A stretch of 64,000 nt of DNA, from NCBI RefSeq assembly GCF_000379965.1, contig NZ_KB904333.1:1-64000 (forward strand). Direction: 5' to 3'. Positions within the stretch are counted from its first letter, which is position 1. Every line of letters begins with the position of its first letter. The DNA comes from Hoylesella nanceiensis DSM 19126 = JCM 15639. Lineage in GTDB: Bacteria > Bacteroidota > Bacteroidia > Bacteroidales > Bacteroidaceae. A program made the position numbers and the translations under genes. A model generated the notes under the pieces. It searched no databases, was not told where the DNA came from, and saw only the letters and a program-made list of their open reading frames with translations. Positions 9,160-19,393 of this stretch are shown here, one piece after another.

Positions 9160-10089
9160 TTATTTCACGATTCGTTTGAAGTCTGAAGGAATGGGTGTTT
9201 CGAACTGAAGGGGCTTATGTGTAATTGGATGGTAGAACGCAAGGATATAAGCATGAAGACAAAGGCGTCCTATTGGGTCATCACCATTACCATATTTTGT
9301 ATCTCCACACACGGGATGTCCCATGTCGGCAGAATGCACACGAATTTGATTTTTACGCCCTGTTTCGAGCTTATACTCTACAAGTGTGTGATAAGCGGTG
9401 CGTTTAATCACGTGAAAATGCGTTACTGCATACTTTCCTCCGTTATCAAAAGGACACGAATAGGTAACAAACATTTTGTTGTCTTTCAACCAATTGGCAA
9501 TGGTTCCTTCGTTTTCGTGTACTTCTCCACTTACAACTGCCATATAACGGCGATCGTAAACAATGTTATGCCAGTCTTCTTCGAATAGTCGCTCCACTCG
9601 TTTATCTTTGGCATATACCATCAAACCACTTGTTTCTCTATCTAAACGGTGCACCACATGGGCATTACATTTTTGCTTAGAACGCATCAAATAGTCGTCG
9701 AGAACGGCCTTAACATTAAGCGATCCACGTCCTACTGGCATAGAAAGGATTCCTGCTTTCTTATGCACTACAATGATATGATTGTCTTCATAAACAATAT
9801 CAACATACTTGCTTCTAAACAAATTGTTGCGTTTTGTTTTACTAATGGCAATCTTCATACCTGGAGTTAATGGATAATCATACTTTGTTGTGATTTTTCC
9901 ATTCACCTTAATGCCTTGTCCTGCTAATATATCTTTTAGTTTATTACGGCTCATTGTGGTGACGTTGGTTACAAGCCAGTTAAGCAATGTGTCTTCAACT
10001 TTAACCACATAATGGTCGTAATCGCCTTTTTGCATCTTTTGAATCATAACTTTTTGAGATGTATTGATTGAATGGATACTGCATAACAA
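9160..10089 (-). CDS. RluA/RluD family pseudouridine synthase
   Basis: An RNA-modifying enzyme that isomerises uridine to pseudouridine, probably in 23S rRNA. An N-terminal S4-like domain (about residues 30-85, with SRNKLKDILAGQGIKVNG) precedes the catalytic domain. The catalytic Asp lies in HVVHRLDRETSGLMVYAKD. ETGRKNQIRVHSADMGHPVCGDTKYG is the usual late motif. Translation could instead start at the internal ATGs at 10047 or 10035. The predicted -7 box at 10126-10133 is compatible with all three. Which rRNA position it modifies cannot be told from sequence, so no specific rlu symbol is given. Confidence 0.9.
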   Translation of the reverse strand: MLCSIHSINTSQKVMIQKMQKGDYDHYVVKVEDTLLNWLVTNVTTMSRNKLKDILAGQGIKVNGKITTKYDYPLTPGMKIAISKTKRNNLFRSKYVDIVYEDNHIIVVHKKAGILSMPVGRGSLNVKAVLDDYLMRSKQKCNAHVVHRLDRETSGLMVYAKDKRVERLFEEDWHNIVYDRRYMAVVSGEVHENEGTIANWLKDNKMFVTYSCPFDNGGKYAVTHFHVIKRTAYHTLVEYKLETGRKNQIRVHSADMGHPVCGDTKYGNGDDPIGRLCLHAYILAFYHPITHKPLQFETPIPSDFKRIVK

Positions 10090-10125
10090 CTGCTTTTAGA
10101 TTGTTTTTGTATCCTTTTGCTAGTG

Positions 10126-10133
10126 CAAATTTA
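10126..10133 (-). promoter_or_regulatory. Predicted -7 element for the pseudouridine synthase gene
   Basis: The minus strand reads TAAATTTG, a perfect TAnnTTTG box, about 37 bases upstream of the first possible start codon. No clear -33 box is visible. Confidence 0.5.
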
Positions 10134-10232
10134 GTGATATTCTTTTGAATAAGAACGTAATATACTTTGCTAAATGCTTTTCTTTATTACCTTATTTCAT
10201 TTTTTAAGCAAAGCAAGTGAGCAGAAAATATG

Positions 10233-10268
10233 AAAAAACCACCTACAAAATTAAATTCTGTAGGTGGT
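10233..10268 (-). terminator. Terminator of the nuo operon
   Basis: On the minus strand a 10-bp stem (ACCACCTACA at 10238-10247 with TGTAGGTGGT at 10259-10268) is followed by six T. It lies 52 bases beyond the nuoN stop codon. Confidence 0.85.
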
Positions 10269-10320
10269 GATATGAATAATATAATACTACTCTATTGTAA
10301 TAACAGAGAATAGTTCTATC

Positions 10321-11751
10321 TTATATTGTCACATTAGCTGCGATGTATTCAAAGATACAAGAGCATACACCGAACAACAATACACCTATGGTGCAAAGTG
10401 CAAGTGTGATCTTTGTGTTAACATCTGACTTGAATGTTGGCAAAGGATTCTCACTTTTGTTGATATACATTGCTTTTACTATCAATAGATAATAGTATAA
10501 ACTTACAACGGTGTTGATCAAGGCAATGAACACTATTACATAAGAAAGTGTTGAGCCTTGCTCTACTGCAGACATAAAAACGAAGAACTTACTGAACATA
10601 CCTGCAAATGGAGGAATACCACCTAATGAGAACAAAGCAAGGGTCATGATGAACGAAAGCTTTGGATTGGTGGTGTATAAACCATTATATGCCTCGATGT
10701 CGGTAACTCCATTGTTACGCTCTTCAATAGCACCAATAATTGCAAATACTGCAAGGTTGGCTACAACATAAATCAACACATAATATGAAAGTGCTGCTAT
10801 ACCCATTGCATTGTCGGCAACTACTGCCAACATAATATAACCTGCTTGTGATATTGAACTAAATGCCATGAAGCGTTTTAGCTCTGTTTGGCGAATTGCA
10901 AAAAGGTTTCCAATGGTGATACTCAATACAATTAGGATGTAAAGAAGTATTTGCCAGTGCTCAACCATATTTACAAACACTTTCATAAGAATGGTTAGTG
11001 ACGCAAAAGTTGCAGCTCCCTTAGATACTACAGACAAGTAACCTGTAACTGTTGTTGGCGCTCCTTGATAGGTATCTGCTGTCCAGAAGTGGAATGGAAC
11101 CAATGATATTTTGAATGCTAAACCACTGAAAAAGAACACCAAACCTGCGATGGTTAGAGGTGATGCTGTGATAAGTGATGCGCAATCGTTGAAATACAAT
11201 GTTCCTACAGCTCCGTAAATAAGTGAAATACCGAACAACATTACACCGCTTGAGAAGGTTGCTGTAAGTATGAACTTAGCACCTGCTTCTGCTGAATTGT
11301 GACGATATTTGTCGAATGCCACTAGACATGCCATTGGAACTGACGCCATTTCGAGTCCTAAGAAGAATAAAAGGAAGTGTCCTGCACTTACCATCATGTT
11401 CATACCCAACAATGTTGAGATGATTAAAAGGTAAAATTCTCCTTCTTTAAAAGATGTGTCGTTACGTTGTAACCATGTACGACTTTGAATGAAAACTAGC
11501 AGTGTACCCAACGCAAGTATTGTTTTAATAACACTTATTGATGAGTTGGTTTGATACATTCCACCAAAGGCTTCCATGGCAACTGATGGCTGAAAGTTCA
11601 ACACAAGATGTAGCAACATAAGCACACACACCAATGGATTGAACCAACGACGTTCTTTTCCAGCTGAGATAAAGTCGGCAATAAAGGTAATAACCAATAG
11701 TGCCATTAAACTAACCTCTGGCTGCATTGTTAGAAATTGACCGTAATTCAT
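10321..11751 (-). CDS. nuoN: NADH:quinone oxidoreductase subunit N
   Basis: A proton-translocating antiporter-like membrane subunit of complex I, 476 residues with about 14 membrane segments. Family features include the [21 protein letters not shown]-like stretch with its conserved Lys/His region, and [17 protein letters not shown]. It is the last gene of the operon, 34 bases after nuoM, and is followed by the terminator at 10233-10268. Confidence 0.95.
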   Translation of the reverse strand: MNYGQFLTMQPEVSLMALLVITFIADFISAGKERRWFNPLVCVLMLLHLVLNFQPSVAMEAFGGMYQTNSSISVIKTILALGTLLVFIQSRTWLQRNDTSFKEGEFYLLIISTLLGMNMMVSAGHFLLFFLGLEMASVPMACLVAFDKYRHNSAEAGAKFILTATFSSGVMLFGISLIYGAVGTLYFNDCASLITASPLTIAGLVFFFSGLAFKISLVPFHFWTADTYQGAPTTVTGYLSVVSKGAATFASLTILMKVFVNMVEHWQILLYILIVLSITIGNLFAIRQTELKRFMAFSSISQAGYIMLAVVADNAMGIAALSYYVLIYVVANLAVFAIIGAIEERNNGVTDIEAYNGLYTTNPKLSFIMTLALFSLGGIPPFAGMFSKFFVFMSAVEQGSTLSYVIVFIALINTVVSLYYYLLIVKAMYINKSENPLPTFKSDVNTKITLALCTIGVLLFGVCSCIFEYIAANVTI

Positions 11752-11785
11752 TATCTAAAATATTTTTTATTGCGATGAATAATAC

Positions 11786-13291
11786 TTACATTGTTGCTAC
11801 TGCACCAAATGTGTGAATGTGGTGTAACAATGGACCTAAGCTGCTGTTGATGATGTCGCTTGCCCAGAATGGTGCAATACCAAGAGCTGCAACACAGAAT
11901 ATTAAACAGATAACTGAGAAACGTTCGTCCCATGTTGCATCTGTCAATTCTTCAAAGTGTGGGTCAGCAACTTTTCCATACAAGATCTTTCCTACTGTTC
12001 TTAGAATGTACACTGCTGTTGTTACAATACTTGTACAAGCAATGATGGTACAAACTCTGTGGAAGGTATCACCATTTTCAAATGAACCTACAAAGACTGT
12101 CATCTCTGCAACGAATCCACTAAATCCTGGAAGACCAAGGTTTGCAAGACCAGCAACTACATATCCAACACTAAGGAATGGCATAATCTTCATCAAACCA
12201 CCTAACTGACGGATATCTCTTGTATGTGTTCTACCATAAATCATACCGATTAGAGCGAAGAACAAGGCTGTCATCAAACCGTGAGACAACATCTGAAGTA
12301 CTGCTCCTGTGCATGATGTTTGAGTCATCATCAATAAAGCGAAAAGCACTAAACCACAGTGTGACACTGAAGAATAAGCATTGATATATTTCAAGTCGGT
12401 TTGAACACAAGCTGAGAATGCACCATATACAACTGAACAGGTTGTGAGGATAAGGAATATCCAAGACAAATCGTGAGCTGCATTAGGTAATAGATACATC
12501 GCAATACGGAAACATCCATATCCTCCTAACTTCATCAATACACCAGCATGGAGCATTGAAACGGCTGTAGGAGCTGATGCGTGACCATCAGGAGACCATG
12601 TGTGGAATGGGAAAAGGGCTCCAAGAACACCAAAACCAATAAACACAAATGGGAATAGAACATTTTGAACTCCACTAGGAATATTGTGAAGAGCAGCTAA
12701 CTCTTGTACATTCATGGTTGTTGCACCACTGAAGAAGTAGATACCAAGAATACCAATGATAAGTAAAGCCGAACCTCCCATAAGCATAAGGGTTAGCTTC
12801 ATAGCTGCATATTCTTTCTTACCACTACCCCATACACCAATAAGAAGGTACATTGGGATAAGCGCTACCTCGTAGAACATGAACATTGTGAACATATCTG
12901 TCGAGATAAAGAATCCATAAACACCTATAGATAGAAGAACAAACCAAAGGAAGTATTCTTTTGTTAAGGGCTTTAACTGCCAAGAAGCAAAGGTTCCTGT
13001 AAACACAATGATACTAGATAAAAGGATCATCACAACAGAAACGCCATCAACGCCTACACTATAAGCGATATTCAACGACTTAAACCAGGGCACACTGTAG
13101 GTGAACAACATTGGATCTGTATTGCCTGCATTGCGCATCTGAATGAAAGTAATGGTTAACCAAGCTGACAATGCTAACAAAGCAGTTGCACCAACAACCA
13201 TTACACCACGTATTTGTGCTAGATTTCGGCTTAACCATAAACCCAACAACATAATTACGGGAATGACTACAAATAATGTTAATATGCTCAT
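11786..13291 (-). CDS. nuoM: NADH:quinone oxidoreductase subunit M
   Basis: The second antiporter-like subunit of complex I, 501 residues. Visible family motifs are MFMFYEVALIPMYLLIGVWG with the essential Glu, FPFHTWSPDGHASAPTAVSML, and KYINAYSSVSHCGLVLFAL. The start is one base after the nuoL stop, so the two genes are tightly coupled. It acts in proton pumping within the membrane arm. Confidence 0.96.
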   Translation of the reverse strand: MSILTLFVVIPVIMLLGLWLSRNLAQIRGVMVVGATALLALSAWLTITFIQMRNAGNTDPMLFTYSVPWFKSLNIAYSVGVDGVSVVMILLSSIIVFTGTFASWQLKPLTKEYFLWFVLLSIGVYGFFISTDMFTMFMFYEVALIPMYLLIGVWGSGKKEYAAMKLTLMLMGGSALLIIGILGIYFFSGATTMNVQELAALHNIPSGVQNVLFPFVFIGFGVLGALFPFHTWSPDGHASAPTAVSMLHAGVLMKLGGYGCFRIAMYLLPNAAHDLSWIFLILTTCSVVYGAFSACVQTDLKYINAYSSVSHCGLVLFALLMMTQTSCTGAVLQMLSHGLMTALFFALIGMIYGRTHTRDIRQLGGLMKIMPFLSVGYVVAGLANLGLPGFSGFVAEMTVFVGSFENGDTFHRVCTIIACTSIVTTAVYILRTVGKILYGKVADPHFEELTDATWDERFSVICLIFCVAALGIAPFWASDIINSSLGPLLHHIHTFGAVATM

Positions 13292-13292
13292 T

Positions 13293-15254
13293 TTAGTTCA
13301 ATATACTAAGTAATACTAATGTTAATGCAACGGCACCAGTTAAGAACCATGCTGCATATTTACGTACATCACCACTTTGCCATGGACGAATTGTCTCTGC
13401 ACCTTCATTTGCTCCCCATGCAAGGAAGTCGAATGTACCATCGATAACATGCTTATCGAACCATGCGATAGGTGTACTTACAAAGCGGAAGATAATCTTA
13501 TGAGTAACAAATTGCCATACTTCGTCCATGTAGAAACGACGATATGCTGCCTTATGAAGTGTTGGGAATGTTTTAGCAAGCTTGTCTGCAAATGGTGTTT
13601 CTTCACCTTTGTACATAATAGTCGCTGCAATAATCGCAACAACTGCTAAACCAACACTTGTTAAAGCTACGTTCCAATGGATGTGAGTAGTGAAACCTAT
13701 TCCGTTAGCAGATACATATTGTCCGAAAGGAATAAAGCCACAAAGAACTGTTATGATTGATAAGAATATCAAAGGGAAGGTCATTGTTAATGGCGCCTCA
13801 TGTGGTTTGTGTGCTCCATTATCAATATTTGCTTCGTAATAGCTCTTGCCCCAGAAGATTACATAATACAAACGGAACATATAGAACGCTGTCATCATTG
13901 CTATTCCACTCATTATTGCTCCCATGAATGGGCTGAAGTGGTAACAAGCAACAAGTATTTCATCTTTTGAGAAGAATCCACTGAAAGGTGGAATACCTGA
14001 AATAGCAAGACAAGAGATTAAGAAGGTGATATGAGTTATTGGCATATACTTACGTAAGCCACCCATATATGCTTTCTCGTTTGAATGTACTGCGTGAATA
14101 ATACAACCTGCTCCAAGGAATAAACATGCCTTAAACATAGCGTGAGTAAACAAATGGAACATACTAGCCATATAGCCTAAGCCTTCTACATCAGCATATT
14201 CTTCTGTGTGCGCAACGGCATTTGTTGCTGCATCTGGTAAGCAAACACCAAGTGCAACCAACATAAAACCAATCTGAGAGATGGTTGAGAACGCCAAAAC
14301 ACGTTTGATATCGCTTTGTACACAAGCAACTGCTGCTGCATAAAAAGCGGTGAATGCTGCGATATAAGCAATCCAATGAAGTTGCTCTGGAGCATATTGT
14401 ACGAACAAGGGGAATAGACTTGCGGTTAAATAAACACCAGCAACAACCATCGTTGCAGCGTGAATTAGCGCAGAAACTGGTGTTGGTCCTTCCATAGCAT
14501 CGGGCAACCAGATATGCAATGGGAACATTGCACTCTTACCAGCACCACCGATAAACATCAAGAATAGAGCCCAAGGAAGTATCGATGCAGCAGCTGCTGC
14601 CTTTCCAGCAAGCTCTGGCATTGCTGTAAGATCATAGTTAAAGGTTCCTACATAATAACTATATACAAGGATACCAATAAGGAAGAACAAGTCAGCAAAG
14701 CGTGTAACGATGAACGCTTTCTTTGAAGCTGATACCGCAGCTTGCTGTGGATAGTAGAAACCGATTAGCAAGTATGAGCTAACTCCCACTAACTCCCAGA
14801 ATAAATACATTTGGAAAATATTAGTTGCAACAACTAATCCGAGCATAGACATTGTAAACAATGAGAGATAAGCATAGTAACGTTGGAAGCCTTTCTCGCC
14901 ATGCATGTATCCAAATGAGTAGATATGCACCATAAAACTAACAGTAGTGATTACCACCAACATCATAACTGAAATTGGAGTGAGGCGGAAACCAATATTG
15001 AAAGTTAAGAATTCATTGAAATGAAGCCAGTTAATATTAAATGCAGTGATGGTTGGATACAATCCATCAGCTCCTCTACCTTGAATTAAGAAATACTCAA
15101 TTGCAGTGTAAAGAGATAATGAAAAAAGTGTTCCTAACACCAATGTTCCTATTAGACCAGCTACTTTATGACTCATCTTCATACCTGCCAAACCAAGAAC
15201 AATGGCAGAAAGTGCAGGTAAAAGAAGTATTAAAAAGACAAAACTGTAATCCAT
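13293..15254 (-). CDS. nuoL: NADH:quinone oxidoreductase subunit L
   Basis: The distal antiporter-like subunit of complex I, 653 residues, with the long C-terminal lateral helix typical of NuoL. Motifs include YLFWELVGVSSYLLIGFYY, SAMFPLHIWLPDAMEGPTPVSALIHAATMV and KRVLAFSTISQIGFMLV. The length matches the family. It starts eight bases after the nuoK stop. Confidence 0.97.
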   Translation of the reverse strand: MDYSFVFLILLLPALSAIVLGLAGMKMSHKVAGLIGTLVLGTLFSLSLYTAIEYFLIQGRGADGLYPTITAFNINWLHFNEFLTFNIGFRLTPISVMMLVVITTVSFMVHIYSFGYMHGEKGFQRYYAYLSLFTMSMLGLVVATNIFQMYLFWELVGVSSYLLIGFYYPQQAAVSASKKAFIVTRFADLFFLIGILVYSYYVGTFNYDLTAMPELAGKAAAAASILPWALFLMFIGGAGKSAMFPLHIWLPDAMEGPTPVSALIHAATMVVAGVYLTASLFPLFVQYAPEQLHWIAYIAAFTAFYAAAVACVQSDIKRVLAFSTISQIGFMLVALGVCLPDAATNAVAHTEEYADVEGLGYMASMFHLFTHAMFKACLFLGAGCIIHAVHSNEKAYMGGLRKYMPITHITFLISCLAISGIPPFSGFFSKDEILVACYHFSPFMGAIMSGIAMMTAFYMFRLYYVIFWGKSYYEANIDNGAHKPHEAPLTMTFPLIFLSIITVLCGFIPFGQYVSANGIGFTTHIHWNVALTSVGLAVVAIIAATIMYKGEETPFADKLAKTFPTLHKAAYRRFYMDEVWQFVTHKIIFRFVSTPIAWFDKHVIDGTFDFLAWGANEGAETIRPWQSGDVRKYAAWFLTGAVALTLVLLSILN

Positions 15255-15262
15255 AATCCTTT

Positions 15263-15571
15263 TTAAAATTTCATGTTTTCAATACCGTTCACCTGATCAT
15301 TCTTCAGATTATGGTACACATTAATAATTATAGCAATGGCAACAGCAGTCTCTGCGGCTGCAACTCCCATCGAGAATAATGTAAAGAAGAATCCTTCTGC
15401 ATTATTAGGGTGAAGCATACGATTAAAAACTGCGAAGTTAATATCCACTGAGTTCAATACTAACTCAATAGAAATGAGCATCGCTATTAGGTTTCTTCGT
15501 GTGATAAAACCAAATACTCCTATAAAGAATAATAGCGTACTAAGCGCTAATAAAGCATATACTGAAATCAT
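15263..15571 (-). CDS. nuoK: NADH:quinone oxidoreductase subunit K
   Basis: A small membrane-arm subunit of 102 residues with three membrane helices. The conserved Glu residues lie in LIAMLISIELVLNSVDINF and AAAETAVAIAIIINVY. Its ATG overlaps the nuoJ stop by four bases (ATGA type), indicating coupled translation. Confidence 0.96.
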   Translation of the reverse strand: MISVYALLALSTLLFFIGVFGFITRRNLIAMLISIELVLNSVDINFAVFNRMLHPNNAEGFFFTLFSMGVAAAETAVAIAIIINVYHNLKNDQVNGIENMKF

Positions 15572-16092
15572 TTTTTATCCTCCTTTCGTGCAATCATTAC
15601 ACCTCCGATGATACATGCCAATAGGAACACTGAGATAAACTCAAAAGGAAGGGCATATTGTCCTTTCTCTGTTCCAATCAAAGTCGTACCAACTTCGTGC
15701 ATACTAACTTCTTTCGCTAGACCTAAATCCACGACATTACCAATGAATTCATTCTTTGCAAAGATCACAAGGAACATCACTAAGCCCACTAAAGCCACAA
15801 GAACTCCGCCCAAAGACTTCTTCAAGCTGAATGATTCTTGCAAACCTTGTAGGGTTCTTTTTGATACGAGTTGAATTGCAAAGATATATACCATAGTGAT
15901 ACCACCTGCGTAAATAGATATCTGAGCGGCTCCTAAGAAGGTGTAACCTAATAGGAAATAGATGCCAGCAACGCCGAACAACACAAACAAGAGAAAGGTT
16001 GCAGCACGCATAATGCGTTTTGTTGTAACGCAAACGATAGCCGATCCAAGGATAATTACGGCTAAGATACAAAACATAATTAAGTTTGCCAT
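15568..16092 (-). CDS. nuoJ: NADH:quinone oxidoreductase subunit J
   Basis: A membrane-arm subunit of 174 residues with about five helices. The conserved helix-3 region GYTFLGAAQISIYAGGITMVYIF, whose pi-bulge takes part in coupling, is easily seen. It lies between nuoI (three bases away) and nuoK (overlapping). The length is close to other NuoJ proteins. Confidence 0.95.
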   Translation of the reverse strand: MANLIMFCILAVIILGSAIVCVTTKRIMRAATFLLFVLFGVAGIYFLLGYTFLGAAQISIYAGGITMVYIFAIQLVSKRTLQGLQESFSLKKSLGGVLVALVGLVMFLVIFAKNEFIGNVVDLGLAKEVSMHEVGTTLIGTEKGQYALPFEFISVFLLACIIGGVMIARKEDKK

Positions 16093-16095
16093 AGT

Positions 16096-16707
16096 TTATT
16101 TTTCCTCCTCTGCTTTTGTTGTTTCTACATTGTTAGCAGCTTCTGCCTCTGCTTTAGCCTTCGCAGCATCAGCTTCTGCCTTTGCTTTTGCAACTGCAGC
16201 CTTAGCTTCTTCTGCTTTCTTTGCGTTCTCTGCATATTGCTTCATTTCCTCTTCTGTTGGTGGATTATTAAGATGTTCCACTAAAACATTTCTGTTAAAT
16301 ACAGAGTGTTCGAAGCTATTAGAGAAATGAATAGCATCGTAATTACATGCATTCACGCACAATTGGCAAAACATACAGTCACCAAGGTCATACACATAGT
16401 CTTGCAATAGACGCTTTTTCTTACCATCAGGGGTAACAACGTTATCCCATTTTATGCGTATTGTGCCATTGGGGCATGCAGATTCACACATTAAACAAGC
16501 CACACATTTATTCTTACCTTCTTCATCATGGGGCATAATCAATGTACCACGATGACGTGCAGAGATGTGAACTGTTTTTCTATTCTCGGGATACTGCTCA
16601 GTGATCTTTGGTGTAAAATACTCTTTCCAAGTAACACCCATACCTGTAAGGAGACTCTTTGCAGTTTCTTTTATCCCTCCGAAATATGTTGTTTTTTTAT
16701 CTTCCAT
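16096..16707 (-). CDS. nuoI: NADH:quinone oxidoreductase subunit I, with a charged Ala/Lys/Glu tail
   Basis: A peripheral-arm protein carrying two 4Fe-4S clusters. The binding motifs are CVACLMCESACPNG and CMFCQLCVNACNYDA. The core is followed by a C-terminal tail of about 45 residues (from about 155) made almost only of Ala, Lys and Glu, ending TTKAEEEK, which should be a long charged helix. Ordinary NuoI proteins stop soon after the second cluster domain. The tail may interact with whatever replaces the missing NADH module, which is speculation. Confidence 0.95.
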   Translation of the reverse strand: MEDKKTTYFGGIKETAKSLLTGMGVTWKEYFTPKITEQYPENRKTVHISARHRGTLIMPHDEEGKNKCVACLMCESACPNGTIRIKWDNVVTPDGKKKRLLQDYVYDLGDCMFCQLCVNACNYDAIHFSNSFEHSVFNRNVLVEHLNNPPTEEEMKQYAENAKKAEEAKAAVAKAKAEADAAKAKAEAEAANNVETTKAEEEK

Positions 16708-16719
16708 TTCGTCGTAGAT

Positions 16720-17802
16720 TTAAAAATGCCAGCCAAAAGCAACCATAATGGTCATTAACACTAAGTTAAGAAGGCTCAAAGGCATTAAGTATTTCCATTC
16801 GAGTTTCAATATTTGGTCGATACGAAGACGTGGGAAAGTCCACTTAATCCATAGCAACAACCAAATGAGCATAAAGGCTTTAGCCAAGAACCACACAATA
16901 CCTGGGATATAATCCATCACTTGGTTAAATCCATCAAGGCCATTAATATGAAGTGGCATCCATCCTCCTAGGAAGACAGTAGCGGCTGTTCCAGCTACAA
17001 TAAACAAGTTTAGGTACTCAGCTAGATAGAAAAAGCCGAATCCCATACCTGAATATTCAGTATGATAACCTGCTGTTAGCTCACTTTCTGCTTCGGCTAA
17101 GTCGAATGGTCCACGGTTAGCTTCAGCGTTACCAGCGATTAAGAACACAAAGAATGCTATTAAAGCAGGAACGTGTCCTTTAAAAATTAGCCAGCCATCT
17201 GCTTGAGATTCTACTATACCACTTAGCTGCATCGTTCCTGTTAGCACAACAGCAGTGATAAGACATAAGCCCAAAGACATTTCATAAGAAATCATCTGAA
17301 CAGCTCCACGCATAGCAGAAATAACACTAAACTTATTGTTAGAGCTCCATCCTGCAACGAAAACGCCCACTACACCAATACTTGATATAGCGCTCATCAA
17401 GAACACTCCAACATTAAAATCTAAGATCGAAGCTCCTTTATTCCATGGAAGGAAGGCGAAAGCACCTACCGATCCAACGAGAACTAAGAAGGGAGCCATA
17501 TAATAAAGTAGCTTATCAGCCTTGTCAACAGGGAAGATTTCCTTTATCAACATCTTGATAACGTCTGCAAATACCTGCAGAACTCCCCAAAGACCAACAC
17601 GCATTGGACCTAAACGACATTGGAAGTAAGCACATACTTTACGTTCCATAAAAATAAGAATGATTGCCAACACGGCATAACCTAATAAGATTAGGAGAGC
17701 CACAATCACACATTCTATCAATACCGACATACCATCTCCTAATCCAAGAGTATTTCTTAGGAGTAAGTCGAACCATGTTGTTACTTCTTTAAAATCAAAC
17801 AT
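16720..17802 (-). CDS. nuoH: NADH:quinone oxidoreductase subunit H
   Basis: The membrane subunit that forms the quinone chamber with NuoB and NuoD, 360 residues and about eight helices. Signatures are FMERKVCAYFQCRLGPMRVGLWGVLQ split around the first loop, NRGPFDLAEAESELTAGYHTEYSG, and FPRLRIDQILKLEWKYLMPL near the end. It begins two bases after the nuoCD stop codon. Confidence 0.97.
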   Translation of the reverse strand: MFDFKEVTTWFDLLLRNTLGLGDGMSVLIECVIVALLILLGYAVLAIILIFMERKVCAYFQCRLGPMRVGLWGVLQVFADVIKMLIKEIFPVDKADKLLYYMAPFLVLVGSVGAFAFLPWNKGASILDFNVGVFLMSAISSIGVVGVFVAGWSSNNKFSVISAMRGAVQMISYEMSLGLCLITAVVLTGTMQLSGIVESQADGWLIFKGHVPALIAFFVFLIAGNAEANRGPFDLAEAESELTAGYHTEYSGMGFGFFYLAEYLNLFIVAGTAATVFLGGWMPLHINGLDGFNQVMDYIPGIVWFLAKAFMLIWLLLWIKWTFPRLRIDQILKLEWKYLMPLSLLNLVLMTIMVAFGWHF

Positions 17803-17804
17803 AA

Positions 17805-19373
17805 TTATCTATCTATATCTGGTATTACATAATCTAAAGATGCTCCAACCGCAATAAGATCGGCAATTTTCTCACCTCTACACATTTCATCTAGAGCAGA
17901 AACAAGTGGCAATCCCATTGGACGGAATTTCAAACGATAAGGCATTTTATCACCCTTTGAATCAAGATAAACTCCAATTTCACCTCTACTACCTTCACAA
18001 GAGAAATACCATTGTCCCTCAGGAACACGGATAACAGCCTTTTGTTTGATATAGAAGTCACCTTCTGGAATATTATCTATCAATTGTTCAAGGATGCGAA
18101 CACTTTGTTCAAGTTCTGCCATACGCACAAGATAGCGGTCATAGCTATCGCCATGTGTGAAGGTGATTTCATCGAATTCCACCTTATCATACATCGCATA
18201 AGGATGATGTTTGCGCACATCATTAGCCCAACCAGTTGCTCTACCAGTACCACCAGTACAACCATAGCTTATCGCATCTTCTTTACTTAGCACTCCAACA
18301 CCTTTGAAGCGGTTCATAAAGATACGGTTGCTTGATAGAATATCATGATATTCTTTGAACTTAGGTTTAAGGTATTTGCAAAGCTTTTTAACGTTTTCAA
18401 CTAAGTTTACGTCGATATCTTCTTGGCATCCACCTATTCTATAATAGTTTTGAATAAGTCGTCCACCAGTTGTTTCTTCCATAACATTAAGCACTTCCTC
18501 ACGATCTCTCATGCCATAGATAAACGCTGTCAATGCACCAAGATCCTGACCGCAGCAGCTATAGAACAATAAGTGAGAGTCGATACGTTGCAATTCGTCC
18601 ATAATAGTACGAATATACTTAATGCGATCGCTAAGTTCCACACCCAAAGCTTCCTCTACTACGCCTACTAAAGCATGACGAGTTTGCATCGCACTCAAGT
18701 AGTCCAAACGGTCTGCGAAGCCTAATGTTTGCGGATAAACGAAGCCTTCAGAAATCTTTTCGATACCTCTGTGGATATAACCGCAGTGGGGATAGATTTT
18801 CTTAATGGTCTCACCATCAAGGATTGTTTGAAGTCTTAGCACACCATGTGTTGCTGGATGCTGAGGACCAATATTCACAACGAAGTCATCATCGTGAAAT
18901 AATGGTTTGCGTTGAGCAACAAGTTTGCCTTCTTTATCAAGCGAATATTGAAGTGTATAATCAGGTTCTGGATCGTCGAAAAGATGATATTTGTTCTTTT
19001 CAGGATCCATATCATAGTCTTTACGCATTGGGTATCCCACGAAGTCGCTACGCAAGAAGATGCGACGCATATCAGGGTTACCAGTAAAGATGATACCAAA
19101 GAAATCATAAACTTCACGTTCAAGAATCTCTGCTGCTTTCCATAAATGACTCACCGAAGGGATATAAGCCTCATTACGGTTTGCATTTACCGCCTTAACC
19201 GACATTCTTTCGTGTGTTAAGGTGTTTTCTAAAATATAGATACAGCCGAGTCCTTCTTCTCCGAAATCTTCACCAACAATAGTAACAAGGAAATCAAAAT
19301 GTTGGTCATTCTTTAGCTTTGCCATTTCAGTAGCAAAACTATTCAAATCGAATTGTATATTATTCAGTTTCAT
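17805..19373 (-). CDS. nuoCD: Fused NADH:quinone oxidoreductase subunits C and D
   Basis: One 522-residue protein combines NuoC and NuoD. NuoC covers about residues 1-130, with REVYDFFGIIFTGNPDMRRI and a YPMRKDY segment. NuoD covers the rest, with VNIGPQHPATHGVLRL, GYIHRGIEKI, and a C-terminal Asp-containing DYVIPDIDR. NuoD lines the quinone site with NuoB. CD fusions occur in several bacterial groups. The residues of the quinone cavity appear intact. It lies 20 bases downstream of nuoB. Confidence 0.96.
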   Translation of the reverse strand: MKLNNIQFDLNSFATEMAKLKNDQHFDFLVTIVGEDFGEEGLGCIYILENTLTHERMSVKAVNANRNEAYIPSVSHLWKAAEILEREVYDFFGIIFTGNPDMRRIFLRSDFVGYPMRKDYDMDPEKNKYHLFDDPEPDYTLQYSLDKEGKLVAQRKPLFHDDDFVVNIGPQHPATHGVLRLQTILDGETIKKIYPHCGYIHRGIEKISEGFVYPQTLGFADRLDYLSAMQTRHALVGVVEEALGVELSDRIKYIRTIMDELQRIDSHLLFYSCCGQDLGALTAFIYGMRDREEVLNVMEETTGGRLIQNYYRIGGCQEDIDVNLVENVKKLCKYLKPKFKEYHDILSSNRIFMNRFKGVGVLSKEDAISYGCTGGTGRATGWANDVRKHHPYAMYDKVEFDEITFTHGDSYDRYLVRMAELEQSVRILEQLIDNIPEGDFYIKQKAVIRVPEGQWYFSCEGSRGEIGVYLDSKGDKMPYRLKFRPMGLPLVSALDEMCRGEKIADLIAVGASLDYVIPDIDR

Positions 19374-19393
19374 TTTAGTCTTCCTTATTACAA